Source: Paracoccaceae bacterium
GTDB taxonomy: Bacteria > Pseudomonadota > Alphaproteobacteria > Rhodobacterales > Rhodobacteraceae
DNA: 64,000 nucleotides
Direction of reading: 5' to 3'
Assembly: GCA_021775315.1 (NCBI GenBank)
Contig: JAJFIC010000099.1
Span: 1 to 64,000, forward strand
Part shown: positions 1 through 9,030 of the stretch, one piece after another
Layout of the letters: every line of letters starts with the position of its first letter
How positions within the stretch are numbered: the stretch's first letter is position 1
The notes under the pieces: generated by a model
Database searches by the model: none
Told to the model about the DNA's origin: nothing
Seen by the model: the letters and a program-made list of their open reading frames with translations, nothing else
Position numbers and translations under genes: made by a program

Positions 1-239
1 GAGCCGGAAACAACCCGCACCAGCTTGGCCTGCGCAAAAGGCGGCGCCTGATAATGCAAGCCACGAACCGTCCCCGCATACCGCGAAACGCTCTCGTTAT
101 CCTGCACAAAATCATAGCCAAACCCAGCATCCAAAAACCGCCGCGCATTAAACGCCTCGCTGAAATACCCTCGATCATCCCCAAAACGCGGTGGCGTGAG
201 GACCTTTAGGTCGTTTATCGCTGTAGAACTGACATCCAT
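1..239 (-). CDS. rfbC: dTDP-4-dehydrorhamnose 3,5-epimerase, N-terminal part (cut by window edge)
   Basis: The visible 79 residues match the start of the RmlC/RfbC cupin family: LTPPRFGDDRGYFSEAFN near residues 14-31, FVQDNESVS near 44-52 and the core TVRGLHYQAPPFAQAKLVRV near 57-76, whose His is part of the active site in known family members. The enzyme isomerises dTDP-4-keto-6-deoxyglucose at C3 and C5 on the way to dTDP-rhamnose for surface polysaccharide. The ATG at 239 is the first start in frame before the conserved block. The gene continues past base 1, so the catalytic C-terminal half and the neighbouring rml genes are not seen. The family call is secure; the substrate could be a related dTDP sugar. 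Confidence 0.85.
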   Translation of the reverse strand, partial: MDVSSTAINDLKVLTPPRFGDDRGYFSEAFNARRFLDAGFGYDFVQDNESVSRYAGTVRGLHYQAPPFAQAKLVRVVSG

Positions 240-327
240 GCCCAAATCCCTGTGCCCCTTAGGAAAGTCGCGCCTTTTATGGCGTCAATTATGGGCAAAA
301 TTAGGGCAAACATCGCAAAGCTTGGGG

Positions 328-846
328 TTACCCCGTCGCCCCCGGATCGGTATCGGCGTCTGCGTCCGGAAAAGTATAGCGAAAGGTGCAGCATTTGGCC
401 CCGCCAAGGATTGTCTGATCACGGGTCAGGTTTGCCTTTGGGTTGAAGCCTTCAACCATGGCATAATCCCGGTTGCACGACAGAACAGACCCCAAATCCT
501 TGATCCCAAGCGCTTGATACATTTCCGCGTATCGGCAGCGTTTCACATCAAAATCGAGCTTGTTTTCAGATTGCGCCAACACGTCAATTTCAAGCGCGCC
601 GCCTTTGGTCCAGAATTGCAATGTTTCCAGAAAGGCATCCGAACTGTCGCCGTATTCTGTTGCCAGCGACGCCCCCTGTTCGCGTGCCAGCCCGACAATC
701 ACATCGCGCACAATCTCCACGACCTTGTCCCGGCCAAATGCGTCGGCCAATGCATCAATCACCGGTGCCAAAACCCGCGCCTCAGTTTCCCGGCGCATCA
801 GCACACCGATGCTTTGGGTCAGGGTGTCTGGAAAATCATCAGCCAT
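328..846 (-). CDS. L-2-amino-thiazoline-4-carboxylic acid hydrolase-like protein
   Basis: A 172-residue cytoplasmic protein. Its C-terminal half carries the family pattern FDVKRCRYAEMY..LGI.DLG..LSCNRD...GFNP...LTRDQT with conserved Cys residues, typical of the ATC-hydrolase family (PF14196). The founding enzymes open the thiazoline ring to give cysteine derivatives, but most members are uncharacterised, so the substrate here is unknown. I chose the ATG at 846 because it follows an AAGGAGCC ribosome-binding site; reading further upstream would run into rluA and lose the family N-terminus. It lies 37 bases downstream of rluA on the same strand and may be co-transcribed with it. Confidence 0.75.
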   Translation of the reverse strand: MADDFPDTLTQSIGVLMRRETEARVLAPVIDALADAFGRDKVVEIVRDVIVGLAREQGASLATEYGDSSDAFLETLQFWTKGGALEIDVLAQSENKLDFDVKRCRYAEMYQALGIKDLGSVLSCNRDYAMVEGFNPKANLTRDQTILGGAKCCTFRYTFPDADADTDPGATG

Positions 847-883
847 CTGAGGGCTCCTTTTTTTCGCCGTGCTTGGTATCTTC

Positions 884-1540
884 TTAAAACGGACAAGGCG
901 CATCAAACCGCACCCGCGCCCCGCCTTCGGGATGGTAGAACGACAAGCTTTCGGAATGCAACAACAGCCGATCAGCCGCGGCCAGCGCGGCACCCTGCGC
1001 ATATAAACGATCACCCAGAATGGGATGCCCGATTTCCTTGAGGTGGACGCGCAATTGATGGCTGCGCCCGGTGCGTGGGAACAATCGCAACCGGGTGCGC
1101 CCGTCGCTTCGACCGATCACCTGCCAACCGGTACTTGCCGCTTTGCCGGTTTCAAAACACACCTTTTGCAGCGGGCGGCGCGGCCAGTCGACGATCAGCG
1201 GCAGGTCTATTTGGCCGGTTTGGCCGGTTACGCTGCCAAACACCTCAGCAATATAGGTTTTTTCCATATGGCGGCGTTCAAATTGTAGGCCCAGATGGCG
1301 TTGCGCAGCTTGGCTCATGGCAAACACCATCAGCCCCGATGTATCCATATCCAACCGATGCACCAGCAACGCCGCCGGAAACTGGGCCTTTATGCGGGTT
1401 TCAAGGCAATCGCGATGTTCAACCGCTTTTCCCGGCACAGATAACAGCCCTGAGGGCTTGTTCACCAGCAGCACTTGCGCGTCGAGATGGACCACATCAA
1501 CCGGGTCGTTTGGTGGGTGATATTGCAGGGGTTCCAACAT
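884..1540 (-). CDS. rluA: RluA-type dual-specificity pseudouridine synthase
   Basis: A 218-residue protein of the RluA subfamily, the same length as E. coli RluA. It has NKPSGLLSVPG at 27-37, the catalytic HRLDMDTSG motif at 61-69 (Asp64 is the expected nucleophile), LPLICDWPNRP-like LPLIVDWPRRP, FPRTGRSHQLRVH and HPILGDRLYA. RluA isomerises U746 of 23S rRNA and U32 of several tRNAs; the subfamily match to RluA rather than RluC/RluD is supported by the missing S4 domain and the DWP segment. It is divergent from the NTF2-like gene at 1659 and upstream of the ATC-hydrolase-like gene. Exact target sites are inferred from the family. Confidence 0.85.
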   Translation of the reverse strand: MLEPLQYHPPNDPVDVVHLDAQVLLVNKPSGLLSVPGKAVEHRDCLETRIKAQFPAALLVHRLDMDTSGLMVFAMSQAAQRHLGLQFERRHMEKTYIAEVFGSVTGQTGQIDLPLIVDWPRRPLQKVCFETGKAASTGWQVIGRSDGRTRLRLFPRTGRSHQLRVHLKEIGHPILGDRLYAQGAALAAADRLLLHSESLSFYHPEGGARVRFDAPCPF

Positions 1541-1658
1541 AATCTTCGCCTACAGGGAATTCCGGCGCGTGGCCATGGCTTGGATGGTTGAAACCTTCTT
1601 GCCTTGACCTCCTTACCCGTCCTACCCTGCCTAAAACCATTCAAAAACGAGAGAGCCA

Positions 1659-2069
1659 ATGCACCCGACCATCATCAAAATGCAGGCAGTCGTAGCCTCA
1701 GGCGACCACGACGCCATCGCGACTATTCTGGCGCAGGACGTCGCATTCATGCCGCCGACCTATTGGAAAACCTGGACCGGACGCGACGCGGTGGCCGCTG
1801 TTCTGGGCCATGTCGGGCAGGTGTTTTCCGAATTCAGGTACCGCCGGGTGATGGGCGAGGGCCGCGATTGGGCGCTGGAATTTCAATGCAAGATTGGCGA
1901 TCTGGACGCGGTTGGCGTCGATCTGATCACACTAGACGAAGCCGGACTTATCAAAGAGTTCGAGGTCGTCATGCGGCCCCATAAATCCATCGGCGCATTA
2001 CGCGACGCGATGAACGCCCGCGTAATGACCGACCCGAGATTCCTTAAATTCAAAGACGCGCTAAGTTAG
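1659..2069 (+). CDS. SnoaL/NTF2-like domain protein
   Basis: A 136-residue soluble protein with the usual NTF2-like layout: an N-terminal helix (VVASGDHDAIATIL), the turn LAQDVAFMPPTYWKTWTGRDAVAAVL, then strands ending FQCKIGDLDAVGVDLITLDEAGLIKEFEVVMRP. Such cone-shaped folds serve as small isomerases, hydrolases or ligand binders; nothing here fixes a substrate. The ATG follows a GAGAG ribosome-binding site. It is divergent from rluA and converges with the flavoprotein gene at 2072 with only two bases between the stops. The fold assignment is good; the function is unknown. Confidence 0.7.
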   Translation: MHPTIIKMQAVVASGDHDAIATILAQDVAFMPPTYWKTWTGRDAVAAVLGHVGQVFSEFRYRRVMGEGRDWALEFQCKIGDLDAVGVDLITLDEAGLIKEFEVVMRPHKSIGALRDAMNARVMTDPRFLKFKDALS

Positions 2070-2071
2070 CA

Positions 2072-4513
2072 TCACGCCTTTGTACGCGCCCCGGTGGGAT
2101 CATACATCGGCCGCAAGGAAGCGGTTGCCTTGACGCGAACCCCCGCCACGTCAATTTCGTAGGACGAGGCAAGAACCTCGGCGGCGCTTTGGCCTGCGCA
2201 AGGCACATAGCCCATACCGACCGCCCCGCCCAGCGTGTGGCCGTAATTGCCGGACGACACATATCCGACGATCTGACCATCGCGCAAAAGCGGTTCGTTG
2301 TGGTAAAGTAGCGGCTCTGGCTCGGCCAACAGAAACTGCACCATACGGTTTTCCAATCCGCTTTCCCTTTTGCGCAAAACCGCATCCCGCCCGACAAAAT
2401 CCGCCTTGTCCGTTTTAACGGCAAAGCCAAGGCCTGCCTCTAGCACATGATCCTCGCAAGTGATGTCGTGGCCAAAATGGCGGAATCCCTTTTCGATCCG
2501 GCAAGAATCCATCATGTGCATGCCGCAAAGCTTAAGGTCAAAATTCCGCCCCGCCTGATGCAGGGTTTCAAACACATGGCCACACATATCAGCGGAGATG
2601 TAAACCTCCCAACCCAGTTCACCGACGTAAGACACGCGGTGCGCGCGGGCCAGACCCATGCCGATCTCGATCTCTTGCGCCGTGCCGAACGGGTTTGCAT
2701 CATTGCTGAAATCCGCAGGCGATACCGCTTGCATTAACGCCCTTGCATTCGGTCCCATGACCGCCAGAACGCCTTCGCCGGCGGTGACATCGGTGATGAC
2801 GGCGCGGTAATCGCCCAACAGCCGTCGCAGCCACACCTCGTCTGCTGGTCGTGTCGCGGATGGGGTGACAATCAGATACGCGGTTTCACTTAGGCGGGTG
2901 ACGGTCACATCCGCTTCAATCCCGCCGCGCTTGTTCAAAAATTGCGTGTAGACGATTTTGCCAACGGGCACGGACATATCTGCCCCGCAAGCGTAGTTTA
3001 GAAACGCCTCGGCATCCGGCCCCTCAACGCGCAATTTGCCAAAGGACGACATGTCATACATGCCGACATTTTCACGCACCGCCCGGTGTTCACGGGCAGA
3101 GTTTTCAAACCAGTTCTGCCGTTTCCAGCTATACTGATATTCGCGTTCCTGACCGGGGTCAGCGTACCAATTCGCCCGTTCCCAGCCTGCGGCCTCGCCC
3201 ATGACAGCGCCCTGATCCATCAGCAGCGCATGAAATGGCGAGCGACGCACACCGCGCGCGGTTGCCTTTTGGCGGTAAGGGAAATGATCCGCATAAAGCA
3301 GGCCGAGCGTTTCTTTTGACCGCTCAAACAAATAGGTCTTATTGCCCTGAAACGGCTGGTTGCGCGCGATATCCACATCGCCCAGATCAAACGGTTTTTC
3401 CCCGTCTTCCATCCATTGCGCCAAGGCCATTCCGGCCCCGCCAGCAGATTGAATGCCAATTGAATTAAAGCCAGCAGCGACAAAGAAATTGTCAACCTCA
3501 GGACTGCGTCCCAGATGATAGGCGTCATCGGGCGTGAAGCTTTCCGGCCCGTTAAAAAACGTGTGAATACCCGCTTCGGCCAGCATTGGCAGGCGGTTCA
3601 CAGCGCGTTCCAGGATCGGCTCAAAGTGATCGAAATCCTCGGGCAGTTGGTCAAATTCAAAGTCTTCGGGAATGCCGTTCATGCCCCAGGGTTTTGAATT
3701 CGGCTCAAACGCGCCCAGCAGGATTTTACCGGCGTCTTCTTTATAATAGGCGCATTCATCAGGCACACGCAGCACCGGCATCTGGGTCAGACCTTTGATC
3801 GGCTCGGTCACGATGTAAAAATGTTCGCAAGCATGCAGCGGCACATTCACCCCGGCCATCCGACCAACCTCATGGCCCCACATACCGGCGCAATTGACGA
3901 CGAAATCCGCCTCAATATGACCGCTCTCACCGCCCTTTTGCCAATCAACACCGGTCACACGATTGCCCGCACACGCGATCCTTGTGACCTTGACCTGCTC
4001 AACAACCTTGGCACCGCCCATCCGCGCGCCTTTGGCCATCGCCAATGCGATATTGGCAGGATCCCCTTGCCCGTCAGTGGGCAGCCAAACCCCGGCCTTG
4101 ACCCCATCCATGTTCAAATGCGGATAGCGTTCTTTGACTTCAGCGGGCGACAATTCCTCAACCGGCACACCAAAAGCCCGCGCCATCGCGGCCGAGCGGA
4201 ACAATTCTTCCTTGCGTTCATCCGTTAGGGCGGCTGAGATCGAGCCGACCTGACGCATCCCCGTTGCCACCCCGGTTTCCGCCTCAAGCTTGTGATAAAG
4301 TTCAGCCGTGTATTTCGCCAGCCGTGTCATGTTTGACGATGCCCGAAGCTGCCCGATCAGCCCCGCCGCGTGCCAGGTCGTGCCGCTGGTCAGTTGTTTG
4401 CGTTCCAGCAAAACAACGTCTTTCCAACCGAGCTTGGTCAGGTGGTAGGCCACCGAACAGCCAACAACGCCGCCGCCGATGATAACTGCACGGGCTTTAC
4501 TTGGAAGGGTCAT
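2072..4513 (-). CDS. Dimethylglycine/sarcosine dehydrogenase-like flavoprotein (FAD domain + GcvT-like domain)
   Basis: 813 residues. The N-terminal DAO-type FAD domain has AVIIGGGVVGCSVAYHL at 9-25 and GTTWHAAG at 44-51; His48 is at the place where FAD is covalently bound in dimethylglycine and sarcosine dehydrogenases. From about residue 430 it becomes a GcvT-like tetrahydrofolate domain (NVGMYDMSSFGKLRVEGPDAEAFLN; GELGWEVYI; VLEAGLGFAVKTDK). Known members oxidise N-methyl groups of dimethylglycine or sarcosine and pass the C1 unit to THF. It is the last gene of a minus-strand run and shares the run with a paralog at 6490. Which of the two uses sarcosine and which dimethylglycine cannot be told from sequence alone. 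Confidence 0.85.
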   Translation of the reverse strand: MTLPSKARAVIIGGGVVGCSVAYHLTKLGWKDVVLLERKQLTSGTTWHAAGLIGQLRASSNMTRLAKYTAELYHKLEAETGVATGMRQVGSISAALTDERKEELFRSAAMARAFGVPVEELSPAEVKERYPHLNMDGVKAGVWLPTDGQGDPANIALAMAKGARMGGAKVVEQVKVTRIACAGNRVTGVDWQKGGESGHIEADFVVNCAGMWGHEVGRMAGVNVPLHACEHFYIVTEPIKGLTQMPVLRVPDECAYYKEDAGKILLGAFEPNSKPWGMNGIPEDFEFDQLPEDFDHFEPILERAVNRLPMLAEAGIHTFFNGPESFTPDDAYHLGRSPEVDNFFVAAGFNSIGIQSAGGAGMALAQWMEDGEKPFDLGDVDIARNQPFQGNKTYLFERSKETLGLLYADHFPYRQKATARGVRRSPFHALLMDQGAVMGEAAGWERANWYADPGQEREYQYSWKRQNWFENSAREHRAVRENVGMYDMSSFGKLRVEGPDAEAFLNYACGADMSVPVGKIVYTQFLNKRGGIEADVTVTRLSETAYLIVTPSATRPADEVWLRRLLGDYRAVITDVTAGEGVLAVMGPNARALMQAVSPADFSNDANPFGTAQEIEIGMGLARAHRVSYVGELGWEVYISADMCGHVFETLHQAGRNFDLKLCGMHMMDSCRIEKGFRHFGHDITCEDHVLEAGLGFAVKTDKADFVGRDAVLRKRESGLENRMVQFLLAEPEPLLYHNEPLLRDGQIVGYVSSGNYGHTLGGAVGMGYVPCAGQSAAEVLASSYEIDVAGVRVKATASLRPMYDPTGARTKA

Positions 4514-4525
4514 GATAAATCTCCG

Positions 4526-5590
4526 TCAGGGAATAAGAACCAACTTGCCGGGATAGCGTTTGGATGTGAAATCCGCCTGCGCCGTGGCAATGTCTTTCAA
4601 AGGGTAAGTTTTGGAAATCAGCGGGCGCAAAGCGCCTTGGTTGATCAGATCGACAAGGGCTGCAAACACCTCTTTCGACTGATGGGTGCAGCCAAAAATC
4701 GTCAGGTCGTTGAGGTAAATTGAGCGTAAATCCGCCTCGACCATCGGCCCGCCAATGGCACCCGCCACGGCGTAGCGACCGCCGGGTTTCAGCGCGTCAA
4801 TCAACGCGCCCCAACCAGCGCCGCCGACTAGGTCGATCACCACGGTATAGGCCTGCGCCGCTGGCACCTGATCGCGCCCGATCACCTGATCCGCACCGGC
4901 GCGCTGCACGTCAGCGGCTTTGCTGGCCGAACTCACGCCGGTCACTTCAGCGCCCATCAGCTTGGCGATCATCACTGCCGCCATGCCGACCCCGCCAGAC
5001 GCGCCGGTGACCAGCACATGATCGCCAATACTAACCCCGGCACGCATCAATAGCCCCATCGCGGTGCCAAAGGCACAGGGCATCGCGCCTATTTCGACGT
5101 CAGACAAAGGCGAGGCGGTCACGTCATACAACTGATCCACCGGCACCACGCAATACTGGGCAAACGCGCCGTTATATTCTGACCCGATCACCCGGATTTT
5201 TACAGGCTCTGCCTGCGTTGAAACCGGCTGGTTGGTTGGGCAGATGACCCGAGCACCAATGGCAATCGCGCTGCCCTCATGGCCCAGCGCCATCACCTCG
5301 CCGCACATGTCACCACCCTGAATAAGCGGAAACGGCAACGCCCCGGCCCAGCCTCCGTCCTCGATCCTATCCTCGTTCCCAACGGCATCCGTGGGCCCGG
5401 TGACAGATTTCGAATACCAGCCAATCCGCGTGTTGATGTCGGTGTTGTTCACCCCGGCGGCCAATACCTTAATCAGTGCCTCGCCCGGCCCCGGCGCGGG
5501 AACAGGGATCGCCGGGTTCCAGACCAACATCTCAGGGCCGCCATGTTCAACCAGCTGAACCCCGGCCATCATTGTTCCAGAAATACTCAT
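4526..5590 (-). CDS. Zinc-independent MDR-family alcohol dehydrogenase/quinone oxidoreductase
   Basis: 354 residues of the medium-chain dehydrogenase/reductase superfamily: a GroES-like N-terminal domain (PGEALIKVLAAGVNNTDI near 36-52; GGDMCGEVMALG near 92-103) and a Rossmann domain with the NAD(P)H loop VTGASGGVG at 194-202. The usual cysteine set of structural zinc is not evident, which points to the quinone-reductase-like branch. It lies 6 bases after the BHMT-like gene and 12 bases before the 813-aa flavoprotein gene, so it is almost surely co-transcribed with the demethylation genes. Its role there is not obvious; recycling an aldehyde or quinone by-product is a guess. Confidence 0.75.
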   Translation of the reverse strand: MSISGTMMAGVQLVEHGGPEMLVWNPAIPVPAPGPGEALIKVLAAGVNNTDINTRIGWYSKSVTGPTDAVGNEDRIEDGGWAGALPFPLIQGGDMCGEVMALGHEGSAIAIGARVICPTNQPVSTQAEPVKIRVIGSEYNGAFAQYCVVPVDQLYDVTASPLSDVEIGAMPCAFGTAMGLLMRAGVSIGDHVLVTGASGGVGMAAVMIAKLMGAEVTGVSSASKAADVQRAGADQVIGRDQVPAAQAYTVVIDLVGGAGWGALIDALKPGGRYAVAGAIGGPMVEADLRSIYLNDLTIFGCTHQSKEVFAALVDLINQGALRPLISKTYPLKDIATAQADFTSKRYPGKLVLIP

Positions 5591-5596
5591 ACCCGG

Positions 5597-6493
5597 TCAG
5601 ACAATTTCAAAGCCTGAGCGTTCTAAACGCCGCGCGATTTCCGCGATATGCGCAGGCCCTGTTTCGCAACAGCCACCGACAATGGTCGCGCCCATACCAA
5701 CCCAATGCAGCGCAAAATCCGCGTATTCCGCCGGGCCAAGATCAGGGCGGGCCTCTAAAACATCCACACTTGGCGCGTCTTCAAGAAAGGCAGCGCTAAT
5801 GTGTCTGAAACCATTCGCATAAGCCCCAAACGGCAGATCAAAACCGCGAATGATTTCCAAAGCGTCCTGCATCACCTCGGGAACCGAACAATTCGCCAGA
5901 ACCGCCGCCGGTTTATATTTCGCAACAACCGCCGCCAGATCGCCCACCGGCTCACCCGACCGCAAAACCGTGCCGTCGTCGTCAGAGACAGACACCGCCA
6001 ACCAGACAGGTTTGCCGTGGGCCATCGCCCCGGCCAACGCGCCTTCAGCCTGCACGACAGATGAAACCGTCTCGCAAATCAGCAGATCAACCCGTGGTGC
6101 CAGAATTGCCGCCACTTCGCCATATAACGGCGCGGCCACCTCGACTGGCGGGCAAATATCCGGCCGATATGACGCCCCCAGTGGCCCGATTGCCCCGGCA
6201 ATCCGGCCTGACCCATGTGCAGACCTTGCAGTTTCCGCCTCAACCAGCCCGCTTTCCAACAGTGTCGCGAACTTGTCGCCAAGCCCCTTTGGATCCAGCC
6301 GGTCGTGATGCACCGGGTAGGTGTTTGTCGTGGCAATGGTCGCCCCGGCGTCGAAATATTCCGCGTGAACCTTTTCGACCAGTCCGGGTTGCTCCATCAT
6401 TGCCTTCATCGACCATAACGGAGAATCCACATCACCGGCACGTGTGGCAATTTCCTGCCCCATGCCACCATCCAAAAGGGTTATCCGGCTCAT
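5597..6493 (-). CDS. Betaine/homocysteine S-methyltransferase-like protein
   Basis: 298 residues forming a Pfam S-methyl_trans barrel: ITLLDGGMGQEI at 4-15, TTNTYP at 55-60, and the zinc ligands NC at 201-202 and GGCCETGPAHI at 273-283. Cys202, Cys275 and Cys276 line up with the three zinc cysteines of BHMT/MetH-type enzymes, so catalysis should be intact. These enzymes move a methyl group from betaine, dimethylsulfoniopropionate or S-methylmethionine to homocysteine. Placed between two dimethylglycine/sarcosine dehydrogenase-like genes, glycine betaine is the most likely donor (inference). Its ATG overlaps the stop of the upstream flavoprotein gene by four bases (ATGA), indicating translational coupling. 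Confidence 0.8.
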   Translation of the reverse strand: MSRITLLDGGMGQEIATRAGDVDSPLWSMKAMMEQPGLVEKVHAEYFDAGATIATTNTYPVHHDRLDPKGLGDKFATLLESGLVEAETARSAHGSGRIAGAIGPLGASYRPDICPPVEVAAPLYGEVAAILAPRVDLLICETVSSVVQAEGALAGAMAHGKPVWLAVSVSDDDGTVLRSGEPVGDLAAVVAKYKPAAVLANCSVPEVMQDALEIIRGFDLPFGAYANGFRHISAAFLEDAPSVDVLEARPDLGPAEYADFALHWVGMGATIVGGCCETGPAHIAEIARRLERSGFEIV

Positions 6494-8934
6494 GACCGCA
6501 GCCTTTCGTTTTCAGGATCCCACACTGGGCGATCTTCCTGCACCACCGCGCGACAACGCTCGCCAAAAATCTCGACCTCTACCTCGGTGCCGGGAACGGC
6601 CAAATCGGTGCGCAACATGCCAAGCGCGATCGAGGCATTGACCCGATATCCCCAACCGCCCGAGGTGGTTTCACCCACGACTTGCCCGTCATGCCACAGG
6701 GTCGACATATAAGGCGCATCCGCGTCCCCTGCCTCCACGATCAGGGTTACAAAGCGTTTCTTGACACCTTGCTGACGCTCGTTCTGGATCGCCGCCTTGC
6801 CCGGAAAATCCTCAGGTTTATCCAGCTTGATGAACCGGTCGAGCCCGCCTTCCAGCATGGTATAATCCGTCGACAAATCACCCTTCCAAGCGCGATAGCC
6901 TTTTTCGAGCCTCAGCGAATTTAGCGCCCACATCCCGAACGGTTTCGCCCCGGCTGCAAGCACGGCGTTATAAATCGGTGCAACATGTTCGTGATGCGCG
7001 TGGATTTCCCAGCCAAGCTCGCCCGCAAAAGACACCCGCGCCAACGTGCATTCATGCTTGCCGATATGGGCCCGTTGATGGCTAAGCCACGGCAGCGTCA
7101 GATCGGCGTCGGTCAGCCCTTCAAACAAATCACGCGACTTGGGGCCAGTTACAATTAATGTGCCAAAATCAGCAGTGTGATCGGTCAGGTTCAACCCGTC
7201 GGGCAAATTGGCCTTGAGGTATTCAAAATCATGCCACTGCGCCGCACCCGCCGTGATCAGCGTGAAGAAGTTCACCGAATGATGCATTACCGACATTTCC
7301 GTCAGGATGCGGCCACGCTTGTCCGGGAAATACAACAGCGACATCCGGCCAACCCGCGGCAAACCACCGGAAACCATCGTGCGCAGCCAATCCGCCGCGC
7401 CGTGACCAGACAGGTTATAGCGCGAAAAGCCCGGCAGGTCCAAAACGCCAACGTCATCACGGACCGCTTCGCATTCCTCGCGCACACGCTGTTCCCAAGG
7501 CCCGGCCCGGCCCCAGGTTTGCGTGCTTTCATCGGACGTGTCATCGCCGTCCTGCGCAAACCAATTTGCCCGCTCCCAGCCATTAAAGGCGCCCATCTGT
7601 CCGCCAAGATCGCGGATTTTGCCATCGACCGGTGACAGTTTGCGGTCTTTGCCCGCAGGCCAACGATAGGCTGGAAAATGCATCGCATATTCATGGCCAT
7701 AAATCTGCTTGCCGTTCTCAACGCAATAGTCCTGATCGGTGTAATCGGTGAACCGGCGTGGGTCGCATGACCACATATCCCATTCGGTACAGCCTTCGGT
7801 CATCCACTCGGCCAGCACCTTGCCAGCCCCGCCACCTTGGGCAATACCAAAGGTAAAGACGCAGGCCTCAAACGCGTTTGGCACACCCGGCATTGGCCCG
7901 ACCAGCGGGTTGCCATCGGGCGCATAGGGGATCGGGCCATTGATGACCTTGGAAATCCCGGCTTGCCCCAGCAAAGGCACCCGCGCCATTGCGTCTTCAA
8001 TATGCCATTCGATCCGGTCCAGATCATCGGGGTAAAGTTGAAAGCTGAAATCTTCGGGCATCGGGTCATCGGGGTTCACCCAATGGGCCTTGCAGTTGCC
8101 TTCATACGGGCCAAGGTTCAGACCGAATTTTTCTTGCCTGAGGTAATAGGAACTGTCGACATCGCGCAAAAGCGGCAGCTTGTGGCCAACTTCTTTGTTC
8201 CAGGCCTCAAGCTCTGGAATTTCCTCGCTCAGCAAATACTGATGGCTCATCACCATCATCGGCACGGTGCGGCCACCATAAGGCTTGAACCATTCGCCAA
8301 CCCGCTGGGCATAGTAACCCGCAGCGTTCACCACATATTCACAGCGGATATCGCCCTTGTCCGTGTGCACAATCCATTCGCCATTTTCACGCGAAACCCC
8401 GGTTGCCGGGCAGAACCGCATGATTTTGGCGCCCATATCACGCGCGCCCTTGGCCAAGGCCTGAGTCAACTGGGCGGGGTCAATATCGCCGTCAGCCGGA
8501 TCAAAAAGCGACCCTTTCAAATCATGCGTTTCCAAAAACGGATAGCGTTCTTTGGTTTCGTCAGGCGACAGGATTTCAAGGTTCATTCCCTGATACAATC
8601 CCATGCCCCTGGCCCGCTGAAATTCCTGCATCCGTTCCTTGGAATGCGCCAACCGGATTGATCCGGTGACGTGGTAATTCATCGGATAATCGACCTCTTC
8701 ACCCAACCCGGAATATAGCTCGGTCGAATAGCGTTGCATGTTCATGATCGACCAGCTGGTCGAAAATGTCGGCACATTGCCCGCCGCGTGCCAGGTCGAA
8801 CCCGCTGTCAGTTCGTTCTTTTCCAAAAGAACGCAATCCGTCCAGCCCGCCTTGGCCAGATGATAAAGCGAAGACGCCCCGACGACCCCGCCGCCGATAA
8901 TGACCACACGGGCCGTAGTTGGAAAATCGGACAT
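6490..8934 (-). CDS. Dimethylglycine dehydrogenase-like flavoprotein (FAD domain + GcvT-like domain)
   Basis: 814 residues, a diverged paralog of the product of 2072-4513. FAD-binding VVIIGGGVVGASSLYHL at 10-26 and GSTWHAAG at 45-52 with the predicted flavinylated His49; FGIAQGGGAGKVLAEW closes the oxidase part; the C-terminal half is GcvT-like (DVGVLDLPGFSRYNLSG; GELGWEIHAH; MLEGGLDRFIKLDK; GETTSGGWGYRVNASIALG). Predicted to demethylate an N-methyl glycine derivative with transfer of the C1 unit to tetrahydrofolate. It is the first gene of the demethylation run and is preceded at 8964-8975 by a perfect 12-base palindrome. The ribosome-binding site AAGGAGAGG lies just upstream of the ATG at 8934. 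Confidence 0.85.
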   Translation of the reverse strand: MSDFPTTARVVIIGGGVVGASSLYHLAKAGWTDCVLLEKNELTAGSTWHAAGNVPTFSTSWSIMNMQRYSTELYSGLGEEVDYPMNYHVTGSIRLAHSKERMQEFQRARGMGLYQGMNLEILSPDETKERYPFLETHDLKGSLFDPADGDIDPAQLTQALAKGARDMGAKIMRFCPATGVSRENGEWIVHTDKGDIRCEYVVNAAGYYAQRVGEWFKPYGGRTVPMMVMSHQYLLSEEIPELEAWNKEVGHKLPLLRDVDSSYYLRQEKFGLNLGPYEGNCKAHWVNPDDPMPEDFSFQLYPDDLDRIEWHIEDAMARVPLLGQAGISKVINGPIPYAPDGNPLVGPMPGVPNAFEACVFTFGIAQGGGAGKVLAEWMTEGCTEWDMWSCDPRRFTDYTDQDYCVENGKQIYGHEYAMHFPAYRWPAGKDRKLSPVDGKIRDLGGQMGAFNGWERANWFAQDGDDTSDESTQTWGRAGPWEQRVREECEAVRDDVGVLDLPGFSRYNLSGHGAADWLRTMVSGGLPRVGRMSLLYFPDKRGRILTEMSVMHHSVNFFTLITAGAAQWHDFEYLKANLPDGLNLTDHTADFGTLIVTGPKSRDLFEGLTDADLTLPWLSHQRAHIGKHECTLARVSFAGELGWEIHAHHEHVAPIYNAVLAAGAKPFGMWALNSLRLEKGYRAWKGDLSTDYTMLEGGLDRFIKLDKPEDFPGKAAIQNERQQGVKKRFVTLIVEAGDADAPYMSTLWHDGQVVGETTSGGWGYRVNASIALGMLRTDLAVPGTEVEVEIFGERCRAVVQEDRPVWDPENERLRS

Positions 8935-8963
8935 TTGCCTCTCCTTCAGTCGAAATTCAGGCT

Positions 8964-8975
8964 GGGCACGTGCCC
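8964..8975. promoter_or_regulatory. 12-base palindrome upstream of the demethylation operon
   Basis: GGGCACGTGCCC is a perfect inverted repeat lying 29 bases before the ATG of the 814-aa flavoprotein gene. It could be an operator (for instance for the cupin-type XRE regulator encoded at 9462) or part of a small hairpin after the GFA-like gene; there is no T-run. Assignment to a particular protein is guesswork. Confidence 0.35.
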
Positions 8976-9030
8976 GCCAAACAGAATTGTTGTTCTCATG
9001 TTCAAAACCCGGCGCTGCGCCCGTCGCGTA

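Noticed and set aside
6490-9030. SAM- or glycine-responsive riboswitch before the demethylation operon
   Set aside because: The leader before 8934 is short and shows none of the conserved riboswitch blocks I know.
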